A stretch of DNA of 64,000 nucleotides from Kitasatospora sp. SolWspMP-SS2h (GTDB lineage: Bacteria > Actinomycetota > Actinomycetes > Streptomycetales > Streptomycetaceae). The position numbers and the translations under genes are program-made. Every line of letters starts with the position of its first letter. Position 1 is the first letter of the stretch. The notes under the pieces are model-generated. The model was not told where the DNA came from and did no database searches. It saw nothing but the letters and a program-made list of their open reading frames with translations. The stretch spans positions 172,679 through 236,678 of the forward strand of contig NZ_QLLT01000012.1 in the NCBI RefSeq assembly GCF_003259315.1, in the 5' to 3' direction. Below are positions 1 to 7,949 of this stretch, in pieces.

Positions 1-107
1 AGGGCCAGTTGGGACCATCCGCGCGCCCTCCGCGACCTGCGGAGTTCCTCACCGAAGCGCAGAGCCGGAGATGACGTGCCGTCAACTTCCCCACCATCGC
101 TCACCAT
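1..107 (-). CDS. XRE-family helix-turn-helix regulator, N-terminus only
   Basis: The reverse strand opens at an ATG (105-107) with an AAGGAG Shine-Dalgarno 5 nt upstream and stays open for 35 codons to the window edge. The translation begins MVSDGGEVDG, and the later stretch ALRFGEELRRSRRARGWSQL is the classic first helix pair of XRE/Cro-type DNA-binding domains in actinomycete regulators (family knowledge). It is divergent from the small gene at 315. The rest of the protein, which would show a DUF5753-type partner domain, is outside the window. The call rests on one helix only, so the family is likely but the target is unknown. Confidence 0.6.
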   Translation of the reverse strand, partial: MVSDGGEVDGTSSPALRFGEELRRSRRARGWSQLA

Positions 108-314
108 TGAAGCTCCTTAACTCGCGTGAACCGTCAACGGGCAAGTACTGGTGAGCGTAGTCGTTTCTGCCGATGCTGGTGACACACCGGAAGAAGAAGG
201 ACGCGGACGGTGACCGGCGCGCGGAGCGCGGTCCCGGCGCGCGTCGGCCCGGTGCCCTCCGGGGGCGTGGACGCCCCCTTCCCGCCCGGCCCGAGCACTG
301 CGAGGTCCACCACC

Positions 315-527
315 ATGTCCGATCACCCATGCCCCGACCCGGAGGCGAAGTTGACGATCCGCGTCTACACGGCGCGGGCCGACGGCACCCGGGTCCAGGT
401 CTCGTTCCGCACGTCCGACGAACCGACCGGCCCCGCGCCGCTCTCCCCGCTGACCTGGCCGGCCTGCCGGTGTCCGCGGTGCGGTGACGGCGACGGCGGT
501 GGGGAGCGGGCGTCGGATGCGGCCTGA
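315..527 (+). CDS. hypothetical protein, 70 aa
   Basis: Starts at the ATG at 315 (MSDHPCPDPE) and overlaps the next start at 517 by 11 nt, so the two look translationally coupled. The middle (LTIRVYTARADGTRVQVSFR) looks like a small beta-sheet core; there is a CRCPRC cysteine pair near residue 51, which could bind zinc, and a Gly/Asp-rich tail. Divergence from an XRE regulator at 1-107 is the usual context of small strain-variable actinomycete genes. I do not recognise the family and infer no function. Confidence 0.5.
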   Translation: MSDHPCPDPEAKLTIRVYTARADGTRVQVSFRTSDEPTGPAPLSPLTWPACRCPRCGDGDGGGERASDAA

Positions 528-906
528 GGAACAGCCGGAGGATTCCGAGGAGGAGGAGGCGGCGGCGCGGCGGCGGGCCTGGGCGATCGCCGACCGGCTG
601 ACCCGGGCCGGTGGCGAGGAGGCCCGGCTGACCTCCGTCGCGGGCGGGTACCGGGTCGAGCTCCGGTCGACCCGGCCGGCGCCGGACGCGGCCGGGGTGC
701 TGGCGGCCCTCGCGCTGGGCGACCGCTGGGGGCACCGGCGTTCGATCCTCCCCGGCAGCGGCGGTCTCGTGCAGGACAGCGTGTGGAGCGAGGTCCGGTC
801 GGAGCCGTCCGGCCCATCGGGCCCGGAGCGGGGGCGGGAGGGCGGTACCGGTGGTGTCGGCGAAGGGAGCCTTAAGGGCGGCTCAAGCGGGGCGGGGAAC
901 GCTTGA
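517..906 (+). CDS. hypothetical protein, 129 aa
   Basis: ATG at 517 inside the end of the upstream gene (4 bp or more overlap, different frame), with GGGAG about 12 nt upstream. The N-terminus is strongly acidic (EEQPEDSEEEEAA), followed by an alpha/beta segment around residues 15-60 (AWAIADRLTRAGGEEARLTS, then GYRVELRS) and a low-complexity Gly/Ser/Pro tail from about residue 90. The central part looks structured and the tail may be disordered. The family is not recognised; overlap with the 70-aa gene suggests they act together. Confidence 0.5.
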   Translation: MRPEEQPEDSEEEEAAARRRAWAIADRLTRAGGEEARLTSVAGGYRVELRSTRPAPDAAGVLAALALGDRWGHRRSILPGSGGLVQDSVWSEVRSEPSGPSGPERGREGGTGGVGEGSLKGGSSGAGNA

Positions 907-1225
907 CGGGCCTCGGCGGGCCGGGCATTTTTGGGTGCACGGAGCGGTCCGGCCGCTCCCGGCACGGTGGTCGAGAACCCGCTCTCGGGCGGGTGCGGAG
1001 AACCAACCCCCACACGGCCCGGTCGTCGCGCTCCCCCACGGTCAGTACGCGCGGTCGACCGGGCCGGTTCCGTGCCCGCGGTTCCGTGCCCGCGGTTCCG
1101 TGCCCGGGTTTCGGTGACGGCCGGTCAGGCGGACGCCCGGCACGGCGGGTTGACGGGGTACCACGGGCGGGTGGGGTTTCGTCCGCCGCGTTGACCGTCC
1201 GGGTCCGTTCGGGACCGGCCGGGAC
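907..1225. other. gene-poor spacer
   Basis: No reading frame here has credible codon pattern plus a start signal. The stretch holds an AT-biased patch (CATTTTTGGG, near 927) and the 14-bp triplicate at 1066-1107. The promoter of the NUDIX gene lies at its right end. Confidence 0.5.
1066..1107. repeat. 14-bp tandem repeat, three copies
   Basis: The unit GGTTCCGTGCCCGC occurs at 1066-1079 and 1080-1093, and with a final C to G change at 1094-1107. It lies in non-coding DNA between the hypothetical gene pair and the NUDIX gene, and probably arose by slippage. Confidence 0.85.
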
Positions 1226-1231
1226 TACGAT
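1226..1231 (+). promoter_or_regulatory. -10 hexamer, leaderless NUDIX transcript
   Basis: TACGAT ends 6 nt before the ATG at 1238 and no Shine-Dalgarno is present, which fits transcription starting at the start codon. No convincing -35 was found. Confidence 0.5.
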
Positions 1232-1237
1232 CGATCG

Positions 1238-1801
1238 ATGACGGACACCACACGCAGAGCAAGCGACAGCACCGGACTGGCCGCCAGGTACCCGGCCCTG
1301 CACGCGCCGCAGCGCTGGGAGTGGGGCGGTATCGACGCCCAGTTCAGCACCGACCTGCCACCGGACGAACTCATCACCAACATCCACCTGGTCGGCTTCG
1401 CCGAGGGCCGGGTCGTCCTGTGCCGGGACGTCCGCGGCCACTGGTTCCTGCCCGGCGGCACCCGGGAGGCCGCCGAGAGCGTCGAGTCCTGCCTGGAGCG
1501 CGAGCTGCGCGAGGAGGCCGGCGCCCGGCTGCTGGGGCCGCCGACCTGGATCGGGCACCACCTCGCCGTGACCGACTCGCCCGCGCCCTACCGGCCCTGG
1601 CAGCCGCACCCGGTGAAGGCGTGGCTCTGGGGCTGGGCCGACGTCCTGGTCGACTCCGCCCCCACCAACCCGGACGACGGCGAGCAGGTGGTCGAGGTCC
1701 GCCCGGTCACCCCCGACGAGGCGCTGCGGCTGCTCGGCGACCACCGCGAGCCCTGGTGGTCCGAACTCGTCGCGCTGGCGGTCGAGTCCCGCACCGGCTG
1801 A
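1238..1801 (+). CDS. NUDIX hydrolase
   Basis: A 187-residue protein with a complete NUDIX box at about residues 73-96: G-x5-E-x7-REL-x-EE-x-G, seen as GGTREAAES then ERELREEAGA. The family hydrolyses nucleoside diphosphates linked to another group, using the box glutamates to hold magnesium. The N-terminal 40 residues precede the fold (LITNIHLVGFAEGRVVLCRD begins the sheet). The HLVGFAEGRVVL strand and WFLPGG entry to the box are typical of soluble housekeeping or cleansing NUDIX proteins; substrate cannot be told. Monocistronic, convergent with tex. Start chosen because the only -10-like element sits 6 nt before this ATG. Confidence 0.9.
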   Translation: MTDTTRRASDSTGLAARYPALHAPQRWEWGGIDAQFSTDLPPDELITNIHLVGFAEGRVVLCRDVRGHWFLPGGTREAAESVESCLERELREEAGARLLGPPTWIGHHLAVTDSPAPYRPWQPHPVKAWLWGWADVLVDSAPTNPDDGEQVVEVRPVTPDEALRLLGDHREPWWSELVALAVESRTG

Positions 1802-1859
1802 CCGGCGGCCGGGCCCCGGCCGCCGGCGCGGGGCGGGGCGGTGCCGCCCGGCCGCCCGG

Positions 1860-4184
1860 CTACTTGCCCAGGCCCGCGCGGCGGAGGGCGTCGGCCATGG
1901 CGGAGTTGGCGGGGGCGGCGGCCGGGGGGACGGGGCGGCGCTCCTGGCGCGGGGGCCGGGAGTCCCGCCGGGGGGACGGCTCGCGGCGGCCGCCGCCGGA
2001 CCCGCCGGGGGCGGTCTCGTCGTCCAGGCGCAGGGTCAGGCCGATCCGCTTGCGCTGGACGTCCACGCTGGTGACCTTGGCACGGACGATGTCGCCGGGC
2101 TTGACCACCTCGCGCGGGTCCTTGACGAAGTTCTTCGACAGCGCGGAGACGTGCACCAGGCCGTCCTGGTGGACGCCGACGTCGACGAAGGCGCCGAACG
2201 CGGCGACGTTGGTGACCACGCCCTCCAGCACCATGCCGACCTCCAGGTCGGAGAGCTTCTCGACGCCGTCCTTGAAGGTGGCGGTCTGGAAGGCGGGGCG
2301 CGGGTCGCGGCCGGGCTTGTCGAGCTCGCCGAGGATGTCGGTGACGGTCGGGACGCCGAAGGTCCCGTCGGCGAAGTCGCCCGGCCGCAGCGCGCGCAGC
2401 GCCGGGCCGTTGCCGATCAGTTCGCGCAGCTGCCCGCCGGTGGCGGCGAGGATGCGGCGGACCACCGGGTACGCCTCGGGGTGGACGGCCGAGGCGTCCA
2501 GCGGGTCGTCGCCGTCGGGGATGCGCAGGAAGCCCGCGCACTGCTCGAACGCCTTGGGGCCGAGCCGGGCGACGTCCTTGAGCGCCTTGCGGGTGCGGAA
2601 CGGCCCGTTCGCGTCCCGGTGGGCGACGATGTTGTCGGCGAGCGTGCCGGTGATGCCGGAGACCCGGGTGAGCAGCGGCGCGGAGGCGGTGTTGACGTCG
2701 ACGCCGACGGCGTTGACGCAGTCCTCGACCACGGCGTCCAGCGAGCGGGAGAGCTTGAGCTCGCTCAGGTCGTGCTGGTACTGGCCGACGCCGATCGACT
2801 TGGGGTCGATCTTCACCAGCTCGGCCAGCGGGTCCTGGAGGCGGCGGGCGATGGAGACCGCGCCGCGGATCGAGACGTCCAGCCCGGGGAGCTCCTGGGC
2901 GGCGAACGCGGAGGCGGAGTAGACGGACGCGCCGGCCTCGCTGACCATCACCTTGGTCAGGCCCAGCTCGGGGTGGCGCTTGATCAGGTCGGCGGCCAGC
3001 CGGTCGGTCTCCCGGGACGCGGTGCCGTTGCCGATCGCCACCAGGTCGACCCGGTACTGCGCGGCCAGCCGGGCCAGGGCGGCGAGCGCGGCGTCCCACT
3101 TGTTGGCGGGCTGGTGCGGGTAGACCGTCTCGTGCGCGACGACCTTGCCGGTGGCGTCGACCACGGCGACCTTGACGCCGGTGCGGAAGCCCGGGTCGAG
3201 GCCCATGGTGGCGCGCGTCCCCGCGGGGGCGGCGAGCAGCAGGTCGCGCAGGTTGGCGGCGAAGACCCGCACCGCCTCGTCCTCGGCCTCGGCGCGCAGC
3301 CGGGTGCGCAGGTCGATGCCGAGCCGGACCAGGATGCGGGTGCGCCAGGCCCAGCGGACGGTGTCGGTGAGCCACCTGTCGGCGGGGCGGCCGCGGTCGG
3401 CGATGCCGAAGCGGGCGGCGATCCGCTGCTCGTAGTCGCTCGCGCCGGGCAGGTCGGCCTCCTGCTCGCCGTCGTACGGGGAGAGTTCGAGGTCGAGGGC
3501 CTCCTCCTTCTCGCCGCGCAGCATGGCCAGGATGCGGTGCGAGGGCAGCTTGGTGTACGGCTCGGCGAAGTCGAAGTAGTCGGCGAACTTGGCGCCGTCC
3601 TGCTCCTTGCCGTCCCGGACCTTCGCGACCAGCCGGCCGCGGGTCCACATCCGCTCGCGCAGCGAGCCGACCAGGTCGGCGTCCTCGCCGAAGCGCTCGA
3701 CCAGGACGGCCCGGGCGCCCTCCAGGGCGGCGGGCACGTCGGCGACCTGCTCGTTCAGGTAGGTCGCGGCGAGCGCGGCCGGGTCCTGTCCCGGGTCGGC
3801 GAGCAGGGTGTCGGCGAGCGGTCCGAGGCCGGCCTCGCGGGCGATCTGCGCCTTGGTGCGCCGCTTGGGCTTGTACGGGAGGTAGATGTCCTCCAGCCGG
3901 GCCTTGGAGTCGGCGGCGAGGACCTGCGCGCGCAGCGCGTCGTCCAGCCTGCCCTGGGCCTCGATGGACTCCAGGACGGCGGTGCGGCGCTCCTCCAGCT
4001 CGCGCAGGTAGCGCAGCCGCTCCTCCAGGGTGCGCAGCTGGGTGTCGTCCAGGGCGCCGGTGGCTTCCTTGCGGTAGCGGGCGATGAAGGGAACGGTCGC
4101 ACCCCCGTCGAGCAGGCCGACGGCGGCCTGCACCTGGTTCTCGCGGACGCCGAGCTCCTCGGCGATCTTGCGTTCGACGGGCAT
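1860..4184 (-). CDS. tex: Tex family RNA-binding transcription accessory protein
   Basis: A 774-residue cytoplasmic protein. The N-terminus (KIAEELGVRENQVQAAVGLL, then DGGATVPFIARYRKE) is the Tex HTH-like region. A YqgF/RuvX-like RNase-H fold follows in the centre (ATMGLDPGFRTGVKVAVVD), then a helix-hairpin-helix region (NTASAPLLTRVSGI) and a C-terminal S1 RNA-binding domain (VGMVLEGVVTNVAAFGAFVD, ending KRIGLTLRL). Length matches the family. Tex binds nucleic acid and is implicated in transcription and RNA turnover. The tail after S1 is basic and Pro/Gly-rich. ATG at 4184 is used; an in-frame GTG at 4190 is also possible. Single gene, divergent from the glycosyltransferase at 4434. Confidence 0.95.
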   Translation of the reverse strand: MPVERKIAEELGVRENQVQAAVGLLDGGATVPFIARYRKEATGALDDTQLRTLEERLRYLRELEERRTAVLESIEAQGRLDDALRAQVLAADSKARLEDIYLPYKPKRRTKAQIAREAGLGPLADTLLADPGQDPAALAATYLNEQVADVPAALEGARAVLVERFGEDADLVGSLRERMWTRGRLVAKVRDGKEQDGAKFADYFDFAEPYTKLPSHRILAMLRGEKEEALDLELSPYDGEQEADLPGASDYEQRIAARFGIADRGRPADRWLTDTVRWAWRTRILVRLGIDLRTRLRAEAEDEAVRVFAANLRDLLLAAPAGTRATMGLDPGFRTGVKVAVVDATGKVVAHETVYPHQPANKWDAALAALARLAAQYRVDLVAIGNGTASRETDRLAADLIKRHPELGLTKVMVSEAGASVYSASAFAAQELPGLDVSIRGAVSIARRLQDPLAELVKIDPKSIGVGQYQHDLSELKLSRSLDAVVEDCVNAVGVDVNTASAPLLTRVSGITGTLADNIVAHRDANGPFRTRKALKDVARLGPKAFEQCAGFLRIPDGDDPLDASAVHPEAYPVVRRILAATGGQLRELIGNGPALRALRPGDFADGTFGVPTVTDILGELDKPGRDPRPAFQTATFKDGVEKLSDLEVGMVLEGVVTNVAAFGAFVDVGVHQDGLVHVSALSKNFVKDPREVVKPGDIVRAKVTSVDVQRKRIGLTLRLDDETAPGGSGGGRREPSPRRDSRPPRQERRPVPPAAAPANSAMADALRRAGLGK

Positions 4185-4433
4185 GGTCACGGTGCCGGTC
4201 ACCCCTTCAGACGGTTGGGCGGTGTCGCCCGTGCATTCTGGCAGGTCCGACCGACGGACCTCCGGTGGACCGGGTGGCCGCTGCGGGCGTGGCGCGTTCC
4301 GGGGACGCGGGGGGACACGCGCCGGGGCGACCCGGGGGCCGCCCGAATCATCTGGTATGAGAGGTGAACGACCGTTTTGCGAACCTCCGCCAGCGCCGCT
4401 GCCGGAGCCCCCGTCAGCGCATGGGAGGACCAG

Positions 4434-5771
4434 GTGGCGCAGGCCCCCGCCCCGGCCGTCCGGACACCCGACCGGCCGGTCCGCTGGACCCGCCCCGCCA
4501 CCTGGCCCCGCGAGGTGCTCGCGCTCGCCGCGTACTGGGTCGCCGGCCGGGTGCTGATGGTCGGGCTGATCCGCTCCGGCCGGACCGAACCCGCCATCGA
4601 GGTGCACCGGCTGTACCACGGCTGGTACCGGGTGCTGCGCACCGGCACCTTCCCGGTCGACGACGTCACCTGGCAGTACCCGCCGGGCGCGGCGCTGCCG
4701 ATGCTCGCGCCGGGCCTGCTGCCGTTCCTCAGCTACCTCCAGGCGTTCGTGCTGCTGGCGCTGCTGGCCGACGCCGCCGTGCAGGCCGCGCTGCTGGCGG
4801 CCGGGCGCGGCCCGGGGCGCTCGGTCCGGGGGGCCTGGGCCTGGGCGCTGGCCCTGCCGCTGCTGCTCGGCCTGCCCTACGGGCGCTACGACCTGCTCGC
4901 CACCGCGCTCGCGGTCGGCGCGCTGCTGCTGCTCCCGGCCCGGCCCCGGCTGGGCGGGGCGCTGGCCGGGATCGGCGCGATGGTCAAGGTGTGGCCCGCG
5001 CTGACCGTGCTGGGCACCCCGCGCGGCCGCACCACCCGGCAGGCGTGGACCGCCGCCGCGCTCTCCGCGCTGGCCCTGCTGCTGGTCCTCGCCGCCTGCT
5101 TCGACCACACCCTCGGCTTCCTGCACGCCCAGGGCGGGCGCGGCGTGGAGATCGAGTCGCTGGGCGGCAGCGTGCTCCAGGTGGCCCGGCAGTTCGGCTG
5201 GTCCGGCCGGGTCGAGCAGCACTACGGCTCGTTCGAGTTCCTCGGCCGGTACGTGCACCGGATCTCGCAGCTGTCGCTGCTGCTGAGCGCCGCGGCCTTC
5301 GCCTGGCTGCTGCTGTGGCGGGTCCGGGCCCGCCGCTGGACGGCCGCCACCCCGTACGACGCGGCACTGACCGCGGTGCTGCTGTTCACCGTCACCAGCC
5401 GGGTGATCTCCCCGCAGTACCTGGTCTGGCTGATCGGCCTGGCCGCCGTCTGCCTGACCGTGGAGAGCACCACGCAGTGGCCGGTCGCCCTGCTGCTGCT
5501 GCCGGTGGTCGGCGTCACCACCGTCGACTACCCGCTGTTCTTCGAGGCGATGCAGGCCGGCGGCTGGTGGCCGACCGGGGTGATCCTGCTGCGCAACGGG
5601 CTGCTGCTGACCGCCGCGCTCTGGTCCGCCGCCCGGCTCTGGCGGGCCACCGCCTCGCCCGGGCCCGCGCCCCGCGCGACCGACGCCGCCGATGCCGGTG
5701 CCGGTGCCGGCGGCGGCGACGACGCGCAGGACGATCCGCGCGGCGACCCGGACGCCGTCCCGACGGCCTGA
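4434..5771 (+). CDS. GT87-type (DUF2029) membrane glycosyltransferase
   Basis: About 445 residues dominated by hydrophobic helices (roughly ten), fitting polyprenyl-phosphate-mannose-dependent GT-C enzymes of the GT87/DUF2029 group. The first loop after helix 1 carries VHRLYHGWYRVLRTGTFPVD and WQYPPGAA; the D-V-TWQYPPGA pattern is typical of the extracytoplasmic catalytic loop. A later RVISPQYLVWLIGL segment is also a family landmark. Such enzymes add mannose to cell-envelope glycans or proteins on the outer face of the membrane; the acceptor is unknown. The open frame extends back to a TTG at 4377, but the GTG at 4434 has GGGAGGA 4 nt upstream and is preferred. Acidic Ala/Gly-rich cytoplasmic tail. 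Confidence 0.8.
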   Translation: MAQAPAPAVRTPDRPVRWTRPATWPREVLALAAYWVAGRVLMVGLIRSGRTEPAIEVHRLYHGWYRVLRTGTFPVDDVTWQYPPGAALPMLAPGLLPFLSYLQAFVLLALLADAAVQAALLAAGRGPGRSVRGAWAWALALPLLLGLPYGRYDLLATALAVGALLLLPARPRLGGALAGIGAMVKVWPALTVLGTPRGRTTRQAWTAAALSALALLLVLAACFDHTLGFLHAQGGRGVEIESLGGSVLQVARQFGWSGRVEQHYGSFEFLGRYVHRISQLSLLLSAAAFAWLLLWRVRARRWTAATPYDAALTAVLLFTVTSRVISPQYLVWLIGLAAVCLTVESTTQWPVALLLLPVVGVTTVDYPLFFEAMQAGGWWPTGVILLRNGLLLTAALWSAARLWRATASPGPAPRATDAADAGAGAGGGDDAQDDPRGDPDAVPTA

Positions 5772-5846
5772 CGGACCGGCGGCCCGACGGACCGACGGAC
5801 CGGCGGACCGGCGGCCCGAGGGGGGCTGACGGGCCGCCGGCGGACG

Positions 5847-5852
5847 TACACT
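5847..5852 (+). promoter_or_regulatory. -10 hexamer, leaderless PPOX transcript
   Basis: TACACT ends 6 nt before the ATG at 5859; no Shine-Dalgarno. The 70 bp before it is a degenerate run of GGCGGACC/GGCGGCCC-type repeats. Confidence 0.5.
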
Positions 5853-5858
5853 CCAGCA

Positions 5859-6248
5859 ATGGCCGACACCGCACTGGACCGGCTCGCCGCCGGCAAGTAC
5901 CTGCTGATCACCAGTTACAAGAAGGACGGCGGCGCCGTGCCCACCCCGGTGTGGGTGGTCCGGGACGGCGACGCGCTCGGGGTGTGGACCACCGCCGGGT
6001 CGTGGAAGGTCAAGCGGATCCGGCGGCGCGGCGAGGTGCTGGTCGGGCCGTGCGACGTGCGCGGCAACCCGACCGGCAAGCCGCTGCCCGCCACCGCCGA
6101 GATCGCGGACGCCGCCACCACCGAGCGCTACCGGCAGCTGCTGGCCCGCAAGTACGGGCTGGTCGGGCGGCTCACCCTGCTCGGCAGCCGGCTGCGCCGC
6201 GGCAAGGACGGCACCGTCGGGATCACCGTCCGCCTCGACCGGGGCTGA
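5859..6248 (+). CDS. PPOX-class F420-dependent oxidoreductase
   Basis: A 129-residue split-barrel flavin/deazaflavin protein. The start (ALDRLAAGKYLLITSYKKDG), the strand PTPVWVVRDGDALGVWTTAG and the conserved SWKVKRIRRRGEVLVGPCD segment match the actinobacterial TIGR03666-type PPOX subgroup, which uses F420H2 rather than FMN in characterised relatives. The family reduces small organic molecules in the cytoplasm; the substrate here is unknown. Full-length, with no catalytic gap that I can see. Next to it, convergent with an SGNH hydrolase 8 bp away. Confidence 0.85.
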   Translation: MADTALDRLAAGKYLLITSYKKDGGAVPTPVWVVRDGDALGVWTTAGSWKVKRIRRRGEVLVGPCDVRGNPTGKPLPATAEIADAATTERYRQLLARKYGLVGRLTLLGSRLRRGKDGTVGITVRLDRG

Positions 6249-6255
6249 CCCGGCG

Positions 6256-7038
6256 TCAGCCCTCGTACGGCAGCAGCTCGGGGCGCTTGGCCGGGCGGCC
6301 GTCCCCGGAGGAGCGCCCGCGCAGGCGGCGGCCGATCCACGGGCCGACGTGGGTGCCGAGCCAGCGGGCGTCGGCGCGGGCCCGCTGGGCGCGGGTGCGG
6401 GGGTCCGGCTCGGCCAGCGGGGCCCGCCAGTCCTCGGCGGCCGGGCGGCCGAGCGCCTCCAGCACCGCCAGCGCGACCCGGCGGTGGCCCTCCGGGGAGA
6501 GGTGCAGCCGGTCCTCGGCCCAGAGCCGGCGGTCGTCGAACACCGGTGCCGAGAACAGGTCGACCAGCACCACCCGGTCCGGGTGGTCGCGCACCACGCC
6601 CTCGACGAACGCCTTCATCCGCAGGATCGCGGGCAGCAGCCGGCGGCTGCCCGCCATCCGCCGGGTCGGGTCGGTGGAGGTGAACAGCACCACGGTGCGG
6701 TCCCCGGCGAGCAGCGCGCGGGTGCACGCGCCGAGCTGCCGCTCGACCTCGGCGATGTCGCAGCCCGGCCGCAGCACGTCGTTCAGGCCGCCCGCCAGCG
6801 TCACCAGGTCGGCGTCGGTCGCCGCGGCCAGGTCGACCTGCTCGTCCCGGATCTGGCCGATCAGCTTGCCGCGCACCGCCAGGTTCGCGTACCGGAAGCC
6901 GTCCGCCCCCGCCTCGGCGGCCAGCACGGCGGCGACCCGGTCCGCCCAGCCGCGGAACTGCCCGTCGGGCAGGGTGTCGTCGCACATCCCCTCGGTGAAC
7001 GAGTCGCCCACCGCCACCATCGCCCGGTACTGCCGCAC
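6256..7038 (-). CDS. SGNH/GDSL-type esterase/lipase
   Basis: A 260-residue alpha/beta hydrolase of the SGNH fold. Block I is VAVGDSFTEG (catalytic Ser13), block III is GGLNDVLRPG with the oxyanion Asn, and the C-terminal DRLHLSPEGH gives the Asp/His pair. No signal peptide, so probably cytoplasmic; the family hydrolyses acyl esters of many substrates. A frame-extending ATG lies at 7071, but the GTG at 7038 has AGGAGG 4 nt upstream and begins directly at RQYRAMVAVGDS, as usual for this Streptomyces group. The 3' end is 8 bp from the PPOX gene on the other strand. Confidence 0.88.
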   Translation of the reverse strand: MRQYRAMVAVGDSFTEGMCDDTLPDGQFRGWADRVAAVLAAEAGADGFRYANLAVRGKLIGQIRDEQVDLAAATDADLVTLAGGLNDVLRPGCDIAEVERQLGACTRALLAGDRTVVLFTSTDPTRRMAGSRRLLPAILRMKAFVEGVVRDHPDRVVLVDLFSAPVFDDRRLWAEDRLHLSPEGHRRVALAVLEALGRPAAEDWRAPLAEPDPRTRAQRARADARWLGTHVGPWIGRRLRGRSSGDGRPAKRPELLPYEG

Positions 7039-7148
7039 ACCGCCTCCTGGAGTCGTCCGTCGCTGCCCCACCCTACCGAGGCGTACCGGACGGGCGGGGT
7101 GGACGGGGAGGGCGCGGAGATCGGGGAGGTCGGGGCGGGCGGTGGCGG

Positions 7149-7949
7149 TCAGGCCGAGGTGAGGGTGACCGCCGCCTCCGGGGTGTGGAGCTGGAAGGTG
7201 AGGGACTCCTGGAGGTAGAGGTGGACGGCGGTGTCGTCGTGGGAGAGGTAGCCGATCGAGAGGTCCTCGCCGAGGTGGAGCTCGAAGTCGCCGCCGCGGG
7301 CGGAGAGCAGGACGGCGCCCTCGACGGCGGGGGCCCAGATGATCTCGCCGTCGAGCAGGCGGGCCAGGTGGTTGTGGACCGGGTAGCCGTGGTCGGAGGT
7401 CTCGTTGACGGCGGTGAAGGTGTCGGCGCCGAGCAGCAGCGAGTAGGGGCCGCCGACCCCGGCCAGCCGCAGCACGGTGAGGGCGCGGCTGACGGCGTTG
7501 GGGTACGCGCGGACGTCGGCGGGGAGTTCGACGGCGTGGTGGGAGGAGCCGTCGCGGATGCCGGTGATGCCGGCGGCCTGGTAGCCCTCGAAGACCGCGC
7601 GGTCCTCGGCGAGGGCGATGGTGCGGGCGGCGTCCTTGACCGGGTCCCAGTCGGAGTCCTTGGAGCCGCGTTCGACGTCGTCCACCGCGGCCCGGGTGAC
7701 GGTGAAGGGGACGCGCAGCTCGACCACCCGGAGGGACTCGCGGGCGCGGGCCCGGACGCCGTTGCCGGGGGCGGCGATGTCGGCGAGGTGGCCGGTGCCG
7801 ACGGCCGCCAGCCCGGGCCCGTCCGGTCCGGCCAGGTCGACCACCCGGCGTCCGGCGAGGTGCAGTCGGAAGGTGCGCCGGGCCTCCTCCTCGATCTCGG
7901 CCCAGGCGGCGGCGGAGACGGGCGCCAGGGCGCGGTGCAGGTTGTTCAC
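7149..7949 (-). CDS. family 1 encapsulin shell protein
   Basis: A 266-residue HK97-fold nanocompartment protein, the usual size for a 60-subunit T=1 shell. The N-terminus NNLHRALAPVSAAAWAEIEE and the strands RRVVDLAGPDGPGLAAVGTG, VPFTVTRAAVDDVERGSKDS and the closing LHLYLQESLTFQL-like stretch match encapsulins (earlier named linocin/CFP29). The GTG start shares GTGA with the DyP stop, so shell and cargo are translationally coupled, and AAAGGAG lies 4 nt upstream. The shell would package the upstream peroxidase in the cytoplasm. Encapsulins of this kind are linked to oxidative-stress protection (family knowledge). Confidence 0.95.
   Translation of the reverse strand: MNNLHRALAPVSAAAWAEIEEEARRTFRLHLAGRRVVDLAGPDGPGLAAVGTGHLADIAAPGNGVRARARESLRVVELRVPFTVTRAAVDDVERGSKDSDWDPVKDAARTIALAEDRAVFEGYQAAGITGIRDGSSHHAVELPADVRAYPNAVSRALTVLRLAGVGGPYSLLLGADTFTAVNETSDHGYPVHNHLARLLDGEIIWAPAVEGAVLLSARGGDFELHLGEDLSIGYLSHDDTAVHLYLQESLTFQLHTPEAAVTLTSA

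Noticed and set aside
1588..3648. 686-codon open frame on the strand of tex, in another frame
   Set aside because: Its product is Arg/Pro/Gly-rich with no domain, an effect of GC-rich third positions; tex is unmistakable in the same DNA.
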